Assembly (NCBI GenBank): GCA_933228895.1
Contig: OW121851.1
Span: 132,975,624-133,039,623 of the forward strand
Reading direction: 5' to 3'
Length of the DNA stretch: 64,000 nt
Source of the DNA: Platycnemis pennipes
Taxonomy: Eukaryota; Arthropoda; Insecta; Odonata; Platycnemididae
Positions 29,576 to 40,410 of this stretch are shown piece after piece. The position numbers and the translations under genes are program-made. The notes under the pieces are model-generated. The model was not told the DNA's origin. It did not search any database and saw nothing but the letters and a program-made list of their open reading frames with translations. Each line of letters starts with the position of its first letter. Positions within the stretch are counted from its first letter, which is position 1.

Positions 29576-31111
29576 TAGGGCTGGGCGGTTTTCCGGCGCA
29601 CCATTTTAGCGGTTCGGTTTTTTAAAGAACCGGCAGGCAGGTTTGCGCCGGCAGGCAGACCGGGGAAGCGGTTCTGAAACACCGATGATCATTCACTGCT
29701 CGGCTTTCACGCCGCCGTCTATGCTCGCAGCCAGGATGGTTGGCGACCACACCTGTGAACTTTCCAGTGCTATATGTTGTCCGCCTGACTCTCGTCACGC
29801 AAAAATCGGCTGCTAGAGTGCAGAGCGAGCACTCACCTATATAAAGCTTTGTCACGTACGTAAGTCAGCAGGATGCTGCGTTTGTACATGTTATTTTGTT
29901 TTTTCGACGATTTCAACGAATAAGAAAATGTTAATAATCCTTCAGGTTAGTGCAGTAGCTATTTGTATTAAACCAATGCTGTTGGTTTTTGGGAGACTTC
30001 GTGTAGGAAGGAGCATTGTTTCAAGTTCCTATCTACCCCCGCCACTCGCAAGAGAAGAGAGGATATGCAAATGATTACGGCAGCCTCAAAATTAATGTTC
30101 GTAATGCATGCATGGATGAGAATTATTGTACATAAGATGCGCCTGATGCAAACGAAATTTGAACATTTTCACGTTGCTTATTAATGCTCAGTATTGTAAG
30201 TTCTTACCAAGACTTATCTTATGCCAAAGGATGGTTGAGATAGTTTTAAATGAATAATATTTTAAATAATTATAAATTTAAGGAAGATACGGTTACCTAA
30301 GTCAAAAACTGATGTGACACCCTATGTCGCCAGAAATTTTCGGGTGGTTTGCCTATTTTTAACAATTTAAAAGAAAAGGCATCATAGTCAGACCCTCGCC
30401 TAGTAATCGTAGCCAAGATGAAAGATAAAGGAAATTTGATAAGAAAGGCAGTTTATTATGAGCGAAGACGAAAGCAATCAGCCTCTCCACACATATCAAC
30501 TCCCTGGAAGCACTTAAATCAGATTGGAGAGATTTCGTCCGTAGGCAGTCACTCTGCTCTAGACAGCTTCTCATTCACCAGGCATGAGTTAGTAACTTAG
30601 TATGACGCATTTAGTTGTCAAGGCAGCATAATCATCAAGGCTGATCAAGGCACTTGATAATGTTATTTTAGCAACGAAACGCGTCGTGCTAAATAATATC
30701 TGTGGAAATTTTGCTATATTTTCCTTCAACATTAATGCGAATCCCATCGCCGTTACAGTTACAAAATGCAATTTATATGTACGCCCAGGCCTCAAATAAA
30801 AACCATTGGCTGACGCAAGCATTCTCACTTTTTACTGTTCAGTTTAGGAAAGCGTACCCGCGTTACTAAGAAGTATCTTCTTTTAGGACAAAACACGTCA
30901 TATAAAAAAGGGAAAAACAAACATTTTGGCAAAAAACCTTTTGGATGACAAAAAAAACCGTTGGTGTTTTTGTAGAAAACACCGGTTGATGAGAAAACAC
31001 CGGTTCATGAGAAAACACCGGTTCGATCTATTGAACCGGTACACCGCCGTCGCAAACAATTTTTTCCAGAACCGAGAACCGGTTCAGTATTTCCGGCACC
31101 CCCTAGCCCTC
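29576..31111. mobile_element. hAT-like element 2 nested in hAT element 1
   Basis: Ends tagggctgggcgg (left) and, inverted, gagggctaggggg (right), with near-identical 8-bp flanks cctatgtc (29,568-29,575) and cccatgtc (31,112-31,119). It is 1,536 bp long. Subterminal clusters of aaccggtt-type words lie at 29,620-29,680 and 30,980-31,090. These look like transposase-binding repeats. No transposase frame was found, so it is non-autonomous. Confidence 0.6.
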
Positions 31112-31119
31112 CCCATGTC

Positions 31120-31290
31120 CACTTTAGTACAAGTTGCACTCGCATATTCAAAAGAATTGTTAACCAGTTCTTCCCAACTTTCTTCTAATAAGATATTCAA
31201 GCTTCTCAGCTTTAACACATACTTTTAAAAACTGATCCCTTCAATTTGCAAGTACTTCTTTATATGTAAGCTGGGCAAGATTTACCTCAA
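31120..31290 (-). pseudogene. hAT element 1, right part (transposase continuation)
   Basis: The minus strand reads EVNLAQLTYKEVLAN, then RDQFLKVCVKAEKLEYL with stops near the join. This is the kind of helical segment that precedes the RRRKRxKK linker in ZMYM-type hAT transposases. It joins the fragment at 29,567 if element 2 is removed. The assignment rests on position and weak similarity. Confidence 0.45.
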
Positions 31291-31360
31291 ATAAAATGTG
31301 GTGGACGGGAAGAATGGCAAAGGTAGGCCTCGTGTGAGATATATAGAACAAGTGATGGAG
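31291..31360 (+). repeat. RTE-like LINE short fragment
   Basis: Plus-strand gtggacgggaagaatggcaa, aggtaggcctcgtgtgag and atatagaacaagtgatgg match the KxNGKNGKGRPRxxYIEQVM segment of the family. Both ends are truncated. Confidence 0.7.
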
Positions 31361-32879
31361 GGCCGTATTCACAACCTCCAATGGAGTGAAGCTTCCACTC
31401 CTTATGACGTAAATCAACACTACATGGTATTCAGAAGCTCTATGGAGTGGCGGTCTCACTGCGGTTGTAGTAACAGCCGGCCTAAAGTGGTAGGGTACCC
31501 ATACCCACCCTAAAATCACCACTACATCGAATATCAACATGGCCGACGGCGTATAATGGTCGACGCTTCGCAAATATAAACGCTGTTTTCATGCGATATA
31601 AGGTTATTAAGCGTCATTGTTACGTTTTGTAATATCAAGCAACATAGCAAGAGTACACTGATATCAACTTGTGTGCGATCAATGAAACTGTTTGGCAGGA
31701 ATATCTTGATTACGGATTCTGGGTAATGAACCAAAATTTGTAGGTGACATACATGAAAGGCAGTTTGGGTTAGGGGTTAGGTGCTTGCTTCACAATGTCG
31801 ACGCCCCTGGATCGTAGCTCTCCTCCTCCAATTTTTTTTCGTCGCAGTTTCGTTGTACGACTGTCCCTGGTTTTACATATTTTTAATCTGTTTACCCGGG
31901 ATGCATTTTAACTATTTCACGTACTAATTACGTAATTTGCTAAAATTGCGTAATTATTACGTAAAATAGTTAATTACGTTATTTACCTAAATCACGTAAG
32001 TAATTAGCAAGTGGCGGAAATACGTCCGCACGCCCTGTCGTTTTTTTGTGTACGAAATTAACGGAAGAGCATGAAGTGTGATCGTGATTTTTAATTTCCG
32101 TATCTCTGGCCACGCAGTCCCGACGCACGTACAACATTTGTTCTAATTTGCCTGGTGCCGTGATTTTCCAGCGCTGTGCTTTTTTGGAAAAACTAATCGC
32201 AAGAGAAAAAAGAACTTAAGCTCTGCAATCATATAATTGTACGTATCTACCGAAATGATCGGGTGATCGGGCGAAATGTTCTGGTGGGAGAGAGTTTCGA
32301 ACCAGGGACGTCGCTTGGAAACTGATAAAATACCAGCGGTAACAAATAATTTTGAAGAATTAATGTTTTGCACATTTTCAGGAGCATGTTAGAATGCATA
32401 TGATTAAATATCATAGTAATGTGGAGTGTATGTACGTAAGAGTATGGATTGTTAATAAAAACCAATGTTATTCAATATTATAACTGTGTGAAAAATGTGC
32501 CATCCTTATTTTTATTGCATATATTTTGTACTGAGAATAGCTATTTTACGAATAAGAGACTGATATTCTAATAATATTTAAATTATTGATCATGTATATC
32601 AGAATAATATAATAATATTTATACAATCCCATGGAGACTATGGGATTGATGTTCAAAACTCCCTCTATTTTACACCTTGTTCCGTATATAACCGTAACCA
32701 GGATTACGTAAATGTCGCTGCTTACACTTGAGTCGAGTTGGCAACATAGCGACCATCAACACTCCGGAAGAAGGAGTGGAAGTAGTGGTGCTGAATGCCA
32801 ATTTGCAGGAGAAGGAGCACTAATCTTCATGGAGTGAAGCTGCGACTAGGCGATGTAGTGGAGACATCTGAATGCGGCC
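31361..32879. other. unassigned AT-rich sequence with a TTACGTAA cluster
   Basis: No gene recognised. 31,357-31,480 begins ggccgtattcacaacctcc, a possible DNA-transposon end, but no partner is certain. 31,910-32,010 holds a cluster of ACGTAA words (separate entry). The remainder is AT-rich. Confidence 0.35.
31916..32007. promoter_or_regulatory. cluster of bZIP-like TTACGTAA sites
   Basis: Six related words in about 85 bp: cacgta, attacgtaat, attgcgtaat, attacgtaaa, attacgtt and cacgtaag, with ACGT/GCGT cores at 31,919, 31,930, 31,948, 31,959, 31,976 and 31,994. TTRCGYAA is the known consensus of PAR and C/EBP-type bZIP factors. Whether it is regulatory or just AT-rich repetition is not known. 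Confidence 0.4.
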
Positions 32880-32990
32880 CGGAGGATGTGAAAGGGAGGA
32901 AATACGAAAATTTGAAGAGATTAGCCGATAGGAGAATTCAGTGGAGAGCTGCGTCAAACCAATCTGAGGATTGATGACTAATGATGATGA
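32880..32990 (+). repeat. RTE-like LINE 3' end
   Basis: gatgtgaaagggaggaaatac, gaagagattagccgataggag, gcgtcaaaccaatctgagg, then a short gatgatgatga tail. Only the last about 110 bp of the element remain. Confidence 0.75.
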
Positions 32991-33309
32991 CCCCAGGTGC
33001 AGGAAACTAAGAAAATGGAAGTTACAAATGCTTGTCATTAACACCTCCGCTGTTCCTCTTGTATCAAGCTTTCCTCAAGATTATCAAGAGAAGAAACTAT
33101 TGCGCGTGTGCATGTGCATATCTAGAATAATCGTTACCTTAATAATTGACACTCGCCCTAACAGCTGACCGCGAATGCGACCCGCGAGCAACCGGCTCGG
33201 CGTTAGGGGAGTGGCGCGCGGCTGTAGCTTTCGCAAAAATATTTTATTCAGGGAAAACCGTTAGTCGGACGTAAAATTTGAGCGAATTTCGTAAGTAAAG
33301 GACTGTAAA

Positions 33310-33522
33310 ATTGTTACGCCTAAGCGTTACCCCTGAAAATGATGTTATTTTTTCAAATCGGGAAAATTGAATGTTATTGCTTTTATGCCCTTTGAGCGAC
33401 CTCCAAATGTTAAACAATGGCTCTGGAATTTTTAGTATATCCATTCTGCACCCCTTAGCGTATTTTAAGAGGTAAAAATCGAAAATACGAGAAAAAAATA
33501 AAAATTAAGCAACACCCTAGTG
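33310..33522 (-). repeat. CACTA-starting long repeat, right copy
   Basis: Reverse complement of the repeat at 28,347. It ends caacaccctagtg at 33,522, followed by tg. Shared blocks include gtatatccattctg, gcgacctccaaatgtt and gaaaattgaatgttat. Similar-looking sequence may continue left to about 33,230. With the left copy it could be the long terminal inverted repeat of a 5.2-kb DNA element. Confidence 0.6.
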
Positions 33523-34149
33523 TGCACTGTCTCCTGTATAATTTTAATGTGTACATCGAGGAAACAACGAGTCTCTGTAGCTTTGGTTTTTACCAGTCCA
33601 ATCTCCATCCCACCTCCATCTTCACCCTCTTCGTCCATTGGCGTAAATATTTTAGCGTGAGAAATGTTTGATTCGTCAAGCAAATGACTTGGTTTCTGCC
33701 GCGCTGACCCGTCCTCTTAGTATTCACTTAAGCTGTTTGTCATGTGTCGCAAATTTGTTGAAGCGCGAAGTTTTTTCTCGCATTGAACTTCAACGTGACC
33801 GCGCGTATGTGACCACGACTTTCTACGCCCCGCTGTGCCCACGATTGGCTGGTTGCCCTTGTCTCTCTTAACTTTCAAATCCAGATTTTTTGTATACTCT
33901 TTTGTCTGCAATTCTGTATCCAATGAGTGCAATTTACAGGTAAGAAGCTGCGCGCGTTAATCAGTGTTGAAAGGCGCAGCTCACTTGTGTCAGACAGTAA
34001 AACCCGCAATTAGGAGGTCTACTTTGAAGTTGAATTGTCATTTTCCCACTGCATATTTTTTTATTTCGTAAAAAAATGTCAAATCCACGAAGTATGTATG
34101 CATAATGCTTATTATTTGAATTTTGGTATTTAGCAAAGGGAAAAGAAGC
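33523..34149. other. unassigned sequence
   Basis: No gene recognised. Overlapping short frames at 33,668-33,871 and 33,717-33,932 have no known domain. Confidence 0.3.
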
Positions 34150-34895
34150 CAGGACCAATATTAAACTTGAAAAACAAAAAAACTGGAAGAGGTGAAAGAG
34201 TTCTGTTACCTGGTAAGCCGAATAACCAACGATGGACTGTTGGTGATTTTTCTTATTCTTCATATCTTTTATAACTTCCACATAGAACTTACTTCCACTA
34301 GCTTCAATTATTTATTCTCAATCCTTTAACAATACAATTGCAATTTGTTTATTCTGCATTGCTACTCAACATGGACAAAGGGAGAAAGAAGTAGCCTGTA
34401 TAATAGCCCAGGTAAAGAGAGTATTCCATCAAAAGAATCTACTTACAGCTGGAAATACAAGCGGAGAAGTAAGGAACCGATTCATCGGAATGTACATCTG
34501 GAGCAAGTTTCTTTACGGCAGTGAGGCATGGACGATGACAGCAGCGGAGAAGAATAGGGTGGAAGCATTTGAAATGTCGTGCTACCGAAGAATAATGAAG
34601 ATTAAATGGATCGACCGAGTAAGTAACGAGGAAGTCCATGGAAGAAAGGGAGAAAAGAGAAGTTTGCTGAACACTCTCTAAAGAAGACAGGACAACTTAA
34701 TCGGCCATATCGACACGATGGCCTGATGAAGACAATCGTCCAGGAAAAAGTGAACGGGAAGAATAGAAAAGGAATGTCTCGTATGAGATGTATGTAACAC
34801 GTTGTGAAGGATGTAAAAGAGAAGAATTACGTTGATATGAAGAATTGAGTGGAGGGCTGCGTCAAACCAATCTTAGGATTGCTGACCGATGATGA
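34150..34895 (+). pseudogene. RTE-like LINE C-terminal fragment with a 140-bp interruption
   Basis: KLEEVKEFCYL at 34,164, then a break at about 34,238-34,376 by AT-rich unrelated sequence. It continues with LTAGNTSGEVRNRFIGMYIW and FLYGSEAWTMTAAEKNRVEAF, followed by CYRRIMKIKWIDRVSNEEVH. The end has gcgtcaaaccaatcttagg and a gatgatgatg tail. It is frameshifted near 34,681 and stop-broken. YGSEAWT and the C-terminal block are typical of RTE-type endonuclease/reverse transcriptases downstream of the polymerase. Confidence 0.8.
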
Positions 34896-35094
34896 TGTAT
34901 GGAAAGTTCATCAAACAAAATTAATCAACGTTATTCTGAATCTTTCCCGATAGGCATTTATCGATTTGTAAAATTAAATTTGTGTGACGTGAAGAAGTCA
35001 GTGCTTCGCGATATCTTTTTCCGCTGCACTCCTCCCTCTCTCTCCTCCATAGCCTCCGCATCTCGTAAAAAGGTGCCTTCGACCCAGAATTCAT
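34896..35094. other. unassigned sequence
   Basis: Short unique stretch between an RTE end and a SINE. Nothing recognised. Confidence 0.3.
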
Positions 35095-35367
35095 CATCTG
35101 TGTTTTTAAGTCTGTCTCGGAACCAATAGACGGTTCAGACTGGGAGGGAAGGTAAATGGATGGCAATGGAAAGGGTAGGAGGAAGGGTGGAGAGAAACCC
35201 GGCGTCTGAATTAGCCTGCTCTACGGACGGAGTAATGTAATCGACTATTCTCCTCAAAATACTCAAGTAGGGGTCGGATGACCATTGAAAAATATCTTTC
35301 ACTGATGAGATTCGAACACGGGCACACCCGGTGAGAAGCCAGTGCTCTAACCACTACACCAACCGTT
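35095..35367 (-). repeat. tRNA-derived SINE B
   Basis: Minus-strand head gtgtagtggttagagcactgg with B-box cgtgttcgaatctcatc (degraded), body with an internal deletion removing the ggcgccttt block, ggtttctctccaccc retained, and tail acttaaaaacacag. Confidence 0.8.
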
Positions 35368-36395
35368 CAATATTTGTTTATTTCGATGGTATTCATTTCG
35401 TGCCCAGAGGACGTGCTAGTACATACATAATAACCATATTTACAATATTCAATGGCTAAATTTACAATGTAACAATAATCAGAACGTAAAATCCGTAGGT
35501 CGGAGCGGGCATCGTCTCCGCCCTTCCTTCTCATTAGTAGCAGTCAGGCTTGCTCTCGCCGTCATCGCCGTCTTCTTTGGACTACCCCACAAACTATTCG
35601 CTGCGGCCTTTCACATTGCCGTGATATGTGAGGTTATTATCGTAGGTTATTAACGCAACGCCGTTTAGATCGGGTTCTTTAAAGAGATGCTGTGGCGAAG
35701 CTCGGAAATTCACTTTCCAAATGACGAAATAAGGAATGACTGTGGGGAATGAGAGGACGTTGTCTCCATGCGGTTGTCCTTTAAAGTGGGTTGCAAATAA
35801 AGGGTCGCCCGAGAAGAAAGCAAGGCAGAGAGAGAGGTGTCCGGCAAATGGTAAGGCGTGTCGTGTGTCGGTGACGAAATCGCGGTGGGCGTGCGTCTCG
35901 TGAAAGCGCCTGTGCCTCGGAATATAAAAGGCTGCGGCACCGATTTCTCCCGGTTCGGCCACCGCGCGCCGCCTTCCTCCGGCCATAGCATTCGCACGCC
36001 CTGCCTACCTCAACCTTCTTTCTGCCGCCCGTGGTATGGCCCTCTCTCTCTCGCCGGGGGGGTGGGGGAGGAGGAGGTGGAGGGGGGTGAAGGGAGGGTC
36101 GAAGCAGGGAGAGGGGAGGGTCCTGCCGCCTCCACACACTCCCCCATCCCCAATTGTCACCTCGACGGTAAATTCTCCGAAACCGAACATTGACGGCGTT
36201 CGTCCCAGGGCGTGAGATATGGGAATGTGATACGGAGAAGTATCTGTATACAGCTTAGAATCTTATCAAGGTAAAAATTTATTCCATTTTGAACTCCTTA
36301 ATAGAGATTTTATGACATATATCCCGGGCAGAAGCCTTTCTGGAGACCACACCTAAAATCCTCGCGATTCCTTTTACTGGATGTAAGAACTTTGT
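35368..36395. other. unassigned; CpG-rich 35,850-36,190
   Basis: GC-rich block with a purine-run tract at 36,050-36,120 and frames on both strands, none with a known domain. The base composition suits a promoter island, but there is no gene evidence. Confidence 0.35.
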
Positions 36396-36399
36396 ATGA

Positions 36400-36434
36400 A
36401 ACCGCAGGTGGTCCTGGTCTGGCCACCTGCGGTT
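36400..36434. repeat. perfect 12-bp hairpin
   Basis: aaccgcaggtgg (36,400-36,411) and ccacctgcggtt (36,423-36,434) are exact inverted repeats with an 11-nt loop. The caggtg core is an E-box. No further structure around it. Confidence 0.6.
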
Positions 36435-36665
36435 CACTGCCCCCCCCCTTGCCCCCTACCTTGAATATGTGAATTTCACGCGCCAGTGGTTTAGTACGGG
36501 GGGTACGGGGTGAACTCTACCCTCACCTATCAAAAACCAACCTTCGGGTTGAACACTAATTTTAATGACCCCTAAGTTTCTTTCCTAAGCCCTTCTTGAA
36601 TATATGCATATATATATATATCCCCTCGCCAATAATAATTACAAAGGTTTTAAAGCAAAGAATCT

Positions 36666-36965
36666 AGAATTACGCAACACCCTGCAAGCATCTACAATTA
36701 CGCAATACCCTGCAAACATCTTTGAGGGTGTGTGGCAGGGGGTGAAGATCACCACACATGCAATTTTAACTTCCAATAGGCTGCTACATAGAAACATGTA
36801 ACATAATAGGGTCACATGCAGCCATATGGACAGTAACAACACAGTAATAAAGGGATTGGCTACGATGGCATTTATCTTCATATTATTTTCTGTATTTACA
36901 TGCACACAGAATACTCTAACAATATTTACAATAATACAATAACAATATCCCTTTGCTATGCTGCG
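36666..36965 (-). repeat. LINE family 1 3' fragment with duplicated tail
   Basis: The tail complement is present twice: acgcaacaccctgcaagcatctacaattacgcaataccctgcaaac. Then the hairpin gagggtgtgtggcaggg and about 240 bp of antisense 3' region with deletions. It belongs to the subfamily with tagaaacatg and ataatagggtcacatgcagc. Confidence 0.8.
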
Positions 36966-38762
36966 TGAGATAGAATGAATAAATAATTTACCAACTATAT
37001 CTCTGAAAACAGAATTATATAAAAAGCGTTTAAATATTATTGGGATTGTGATTTAGACTTCATATAGGCATTGTATCACGTGCGTGATGTTAATTTTGAA
37101 TGTGTCATCATAACATGTAATTAATTTCCTATCGCTCTATACCACAAGATATCGGAGCATTGGGTAGCATCGCTTACTATCGTGCCACGGCATATAATGT
37201 CGGGTTTCCTCTTCATATCTCCTGGGTGATATCGTATTTAGATTATGCATATTACCGCTGATATATTATAAATTATGACCTTGTTTAGACACGAAAGCAC
37301 CACCATGGTTGCGGTAGCGAATAATGGGGTGGGGTCAAGGTTCAACTGGTTTCGGTAACTGCTCGGAGATGACCTCATGAAGACTCCTCGCGCCATAGGA
37401 ATCTGCCGATATGTCAAAACGAAGAAAAAAAATTGCAAATAAATGAATTGCTACAACTCTGACTCAAGAAATCTAACAGTGATGATGACGACCTTTCCTA
37501 AATAGTATAGAAGAAGATGAGAGAATAAAACTAAGCCCTTGCAGTAATCGTGAATAATAATATCACACTCCCATTGTAACCTTCGCAAGGATTAGAGAAG
37601 GCAATTTCCACGAGCCTCTCGTTGATAGAGCTTGACTCATGTCTGTGACTGGATAATTCAGTGATAACCAATCATCGCTATTATGCATTTTCTCATTTAT
37701 TAATTTGTCAAATAGGGAATTTAATTTGTTTTTTATTGTTTGTTTTCACATGTTTTCATCGTTTTGGATAGATTGTCATAGTGATATGAAAAAAAACGAA
37801 TAAGAGATTGTTAGAATAGCAGACATCTCGCTAGAAGGTTGATGTGTGAGAATTGAATTGAACTATTGATTTATATATTGAATGCTGAAAAATAAACAGT
37901 GCAAAGGGGTATAAGGAAGTCCATTTTAATCGCTTTGGCGCGATAAGCTGAGCTAGCAAGCAGCCTGTGGTCCAGACCGTTTCATCTAGTATGGTCACTC
38001 GCGTAGAGGTGTGCTCGCCTGCTGTCTGCCGGCGAGGTCATTCCCACTTTCGCACAAAACGAGAGGTCGCGTCCGTCTCTCCTTGACTCAACTCCGGTGC
38101 TTGCGTCGCAAGAGAGTGACCTCATTAGCGTCACCGGAGTCGTCATCGCCTCGTTCCCAGACGTAGGTTCGTCGCGGTTCTAACCTGCCCAACGCGGAAG
38201 GAGGGCCCTGCGATGGCTGATGCGCAGTGTTTCTATTTTATTGTTTTCGGAGGGGTGTCGGGAGATTCAAGAACTCGGGAGATTCAAGAACTCGGGAGAT
38301 TGGTGAAATCTCATCCACCGAACCCTTTGTGAAGTAAGGACTTCCCCAACTCTCTCGAAGGAGCGTAGGGCTGATCGTTGGCAGCGTAACGCCGCGCTCC
38401 TGCTCCTGGTTATTTAGATACTTTTTATTGTTGTTGTGTTCGTTTTATTATACTTAATATTCATTTTTTGGTTGCATTACTTGGAAATGTGTTTGTGTTT
38501 AAATGAAAGTTATGGATTTTATTTAGTTCGACGTTCTTAAGGATTTGTTCAATTTTTGTTTGGGGAGAGTTTGACTGTCGTGGATTAAATTAGGATATGC
38601 TGAAAGAGCCCGTACTTGTGTTGTGAAGAATTTCTTCTCCTCCGACTGAATGGTAAGAATTGTAAAGAAAATTTAATTCAGACTTGATAACAAATAGCGC
38701 TACCACTCAGCAAGGCGTTTCTCCAGCTGTCCCTCCGCGCCATTAATCACAGTTGAATTGAT
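36966..38762. other. unassigned; CpG-rich 37,930-38,230
   Basis: AT-leaning, then a CpG-rich block at 37,930-38,230 followed by a short tandem repeat (38,258-38,301). The arrangement suits a promoter or 5' exon, but no frame or motif confirms one. Confidence 0.35.
38258..38301 (+). repeat. 17-bp tandem repeat, 2.6 copies
   Basis: tcgggagattcaagaac is repeated exactly twice, then tcgggagatt. Confidence 0.85.
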
Positions 38763-38830
38763 CTATATCCACCGACTGCCCTTCAAGCCACCTCGATGGT
38801 GTGTGACGGGGCAGTTGTCGCAGAACATGC
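38763..38830 (-). repeat. possible decayed LINE 3' hairpin
   Basis: ccttcaagccacctcgatggtgtgtgacgggg resembles the antisense 3' hairpin of family 1, followed by gcagaacatgcac where other copies read accaagcatgcac. Heavily mutated, no tail. Confidence 0.4.
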
Positions 38831-39289
38831 ACTAAAGTTTTACTACTTATACTACGTACTTAAGGAGAGATTTTTAAGAATGCCATGCGGGACACGCATA
38901 ACCTGTTCCACGTTTCATTCAACATTCAAAGAAACATTTAAGAAGTGTTACAGACATGCATTACACATATTAGTTTTTCATGCAGGCATCCTTAAATCCT
39001 GAAATGAAAAGAATCCAACATCTTAATTTCATCACCGTTTGTTTCATTAATCCGTGTTAATGTAACGAGTGCAATTTCATTTTCATTTTAAGGTAAATTT
39101 ATTTTATGAAGGCATCATGGCGTGACTTGACTTATAGTCTTTGTTATGGTCACCAAATGTTTGGGGGAAATAATGAATATTTGAATCTGTCCGTGGTGCA
39201 GTTCATTCCTTGTATCTTAATCTTGTGGTCCTGTCTACCGATGTAGTATGGGCTCTCATAATTAATTAACTTGGAGTCATTTGAAGCAC
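38831..39289. other. unassigned sequence
   Basis: No gene recognised. The 68-codon frame at 38,796-39,002 has no known domain. Confidence 0.3.
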
Positions 39290-39458
39290 CGAGACAAGGT
39301 TCCTGTTACTGAGCCTCGTGGGACCTTCCAGAAGGAGTTGGTACCCAGAAAGTTAGTCTGCCTGGGTTTATCTGGACGTGTCCTTTATGGCCTCTCCAGG
39401 ATTTGAACCCGGGTCATACATCAGTAGCCCAACGTTTTATCTACTTACGCTACTGCGT
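39290..39458 (-). repeat. tRNA-derived SINE (type C)
   Basis: Minus strand: tagcgtaagtagataaaacg as A-box region, then gacccgggttcaaatcctgg (B-box) and ccataaaggacacgtcc body. The spacing is tRNA-like, but the acceptor stem is poor and a body follows, so a SINE head and not a tRNA gene. Confidence 0.55.
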
Positions 39459-40077
39459 GTAAACGGCTCTAGCTGAGCGTGGGACCAAGATTCCCTCTTT
39501 AAATCTGGATGTAATCCCTGAGGACGCTCGCACCTGAGAACAGCTGAAGGAGGGATAATCCTATCGCTTGGAGTTCAGGGAAAGGACCTGAACGCTTCCC
39601 TCAGTCGCGTTTCTCTAGAGGTGAACTTTCCCCTATTCGATCGAAGTAACCTTTGGATGATCACTTAAGTGAGTGAAGAGTGTGACCATAGGAAGGAGAT
39701 GCATGATGCACATAAAAGATAAGTAAGGTCGCCACAAATGAAACTTTCAAGTTTATATATATATATCGTATGTATATTATTTAAAAGATATCGGCTAAAC
39801 TGTAACACACGTTATCATTGTATGCGATGAGTGGCTGTGATATCTGGCGACCCTCGACCTTGGGTCGAGCCAGCGTTGCCCCCATTGGCCTTCTTTATTA
39901 CGCGCCATGCATTCACGTGGGCCCTCTCTTTATCTCTCCGCTCCTTTTCCGCCAATTACGCCTTCTTCTTCGATCCCATGCAGGGCCCAGTTTTAATTCG
40001 CAACACTTCCAGTTGTTCATAAGGTACATGGAATTTCTTGGAAAAAAAAAGGTTTACAAACTACAGTAAAATAGAGG
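39459..40077. other. unassigned; short TA repeat
   Basis: A tatatatatat tract lies near 39,756. No gene recognised in the overlapping frames at 39,818-40,069 and 39,831-40,022. Confidence 0.3.
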
Positions 40078-40170
40078 TAGGAGGTTCGTGGTCCAAGTCT
40101 CGGTTGTGTCAGACTTTTCTGCTGTGATGTGGCTTGATTCCATCTTCACCACGTACTAGGTATTCATCTA
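40078..40170 (+). repeat. SINE fragment (type D)
   Basis: gaggttcgtggtccaagtctcgg followed by gtgtcagacttttctgc matches the B-box and junction of the SINE at 41,513 (ggtccgtggttcaagtcccgg, cagtcaaacttttttctc). The tRNA 5' half is absent. Confidence 0.5.
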
Positions 40171-40189
40171 TTTATAAGTTTTTTCCATG

Positions 40190-40268
40190 GGTGTTTTCAA
40201 GTCTGTTTCCGCAGTAATTGTCGCTTCAGACCGGGAGGAAAGGTATAAGGATGGGAATGGAAGGGAGA
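40190..40268 (-). repeat. SINE B tail fragment
   Basis: gtgttttcaagtctgtttccgc, cagaccgggaggaaaggtat and aaggatgggaatggaaggga match the tail side of SINE B copies at 16,200 and 35,095. The body and head are missing. Confidence 0.7.
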
Positions 40269-40318
40269 TGTGTCCTGAAGGTTCATTTATGAGTTATCTG
40301 TCCATTTTCCTTATTCTG

Positions 40319-40410
40319 TCCTCAAAGTATTTGTATTCGTTTCTGAGCGTGTTTTCATGTTTGAATGTATGTGTTTGGCAGCCTTTGCTATTTTCATACT
40401 TTGGCTATGG
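40319..40410 (+). repeat. left member of about 92-bp duplication flanking the RTE copy
   Basis: Shares ctgagcgtgttttcatgttt, gaatgtatgtgtttggcag and attttcatactttggctatg with 41,236-41,326. Between them lies only the RTE fragment, so this looks like a long target-site duplication. Confidence 0.75.
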
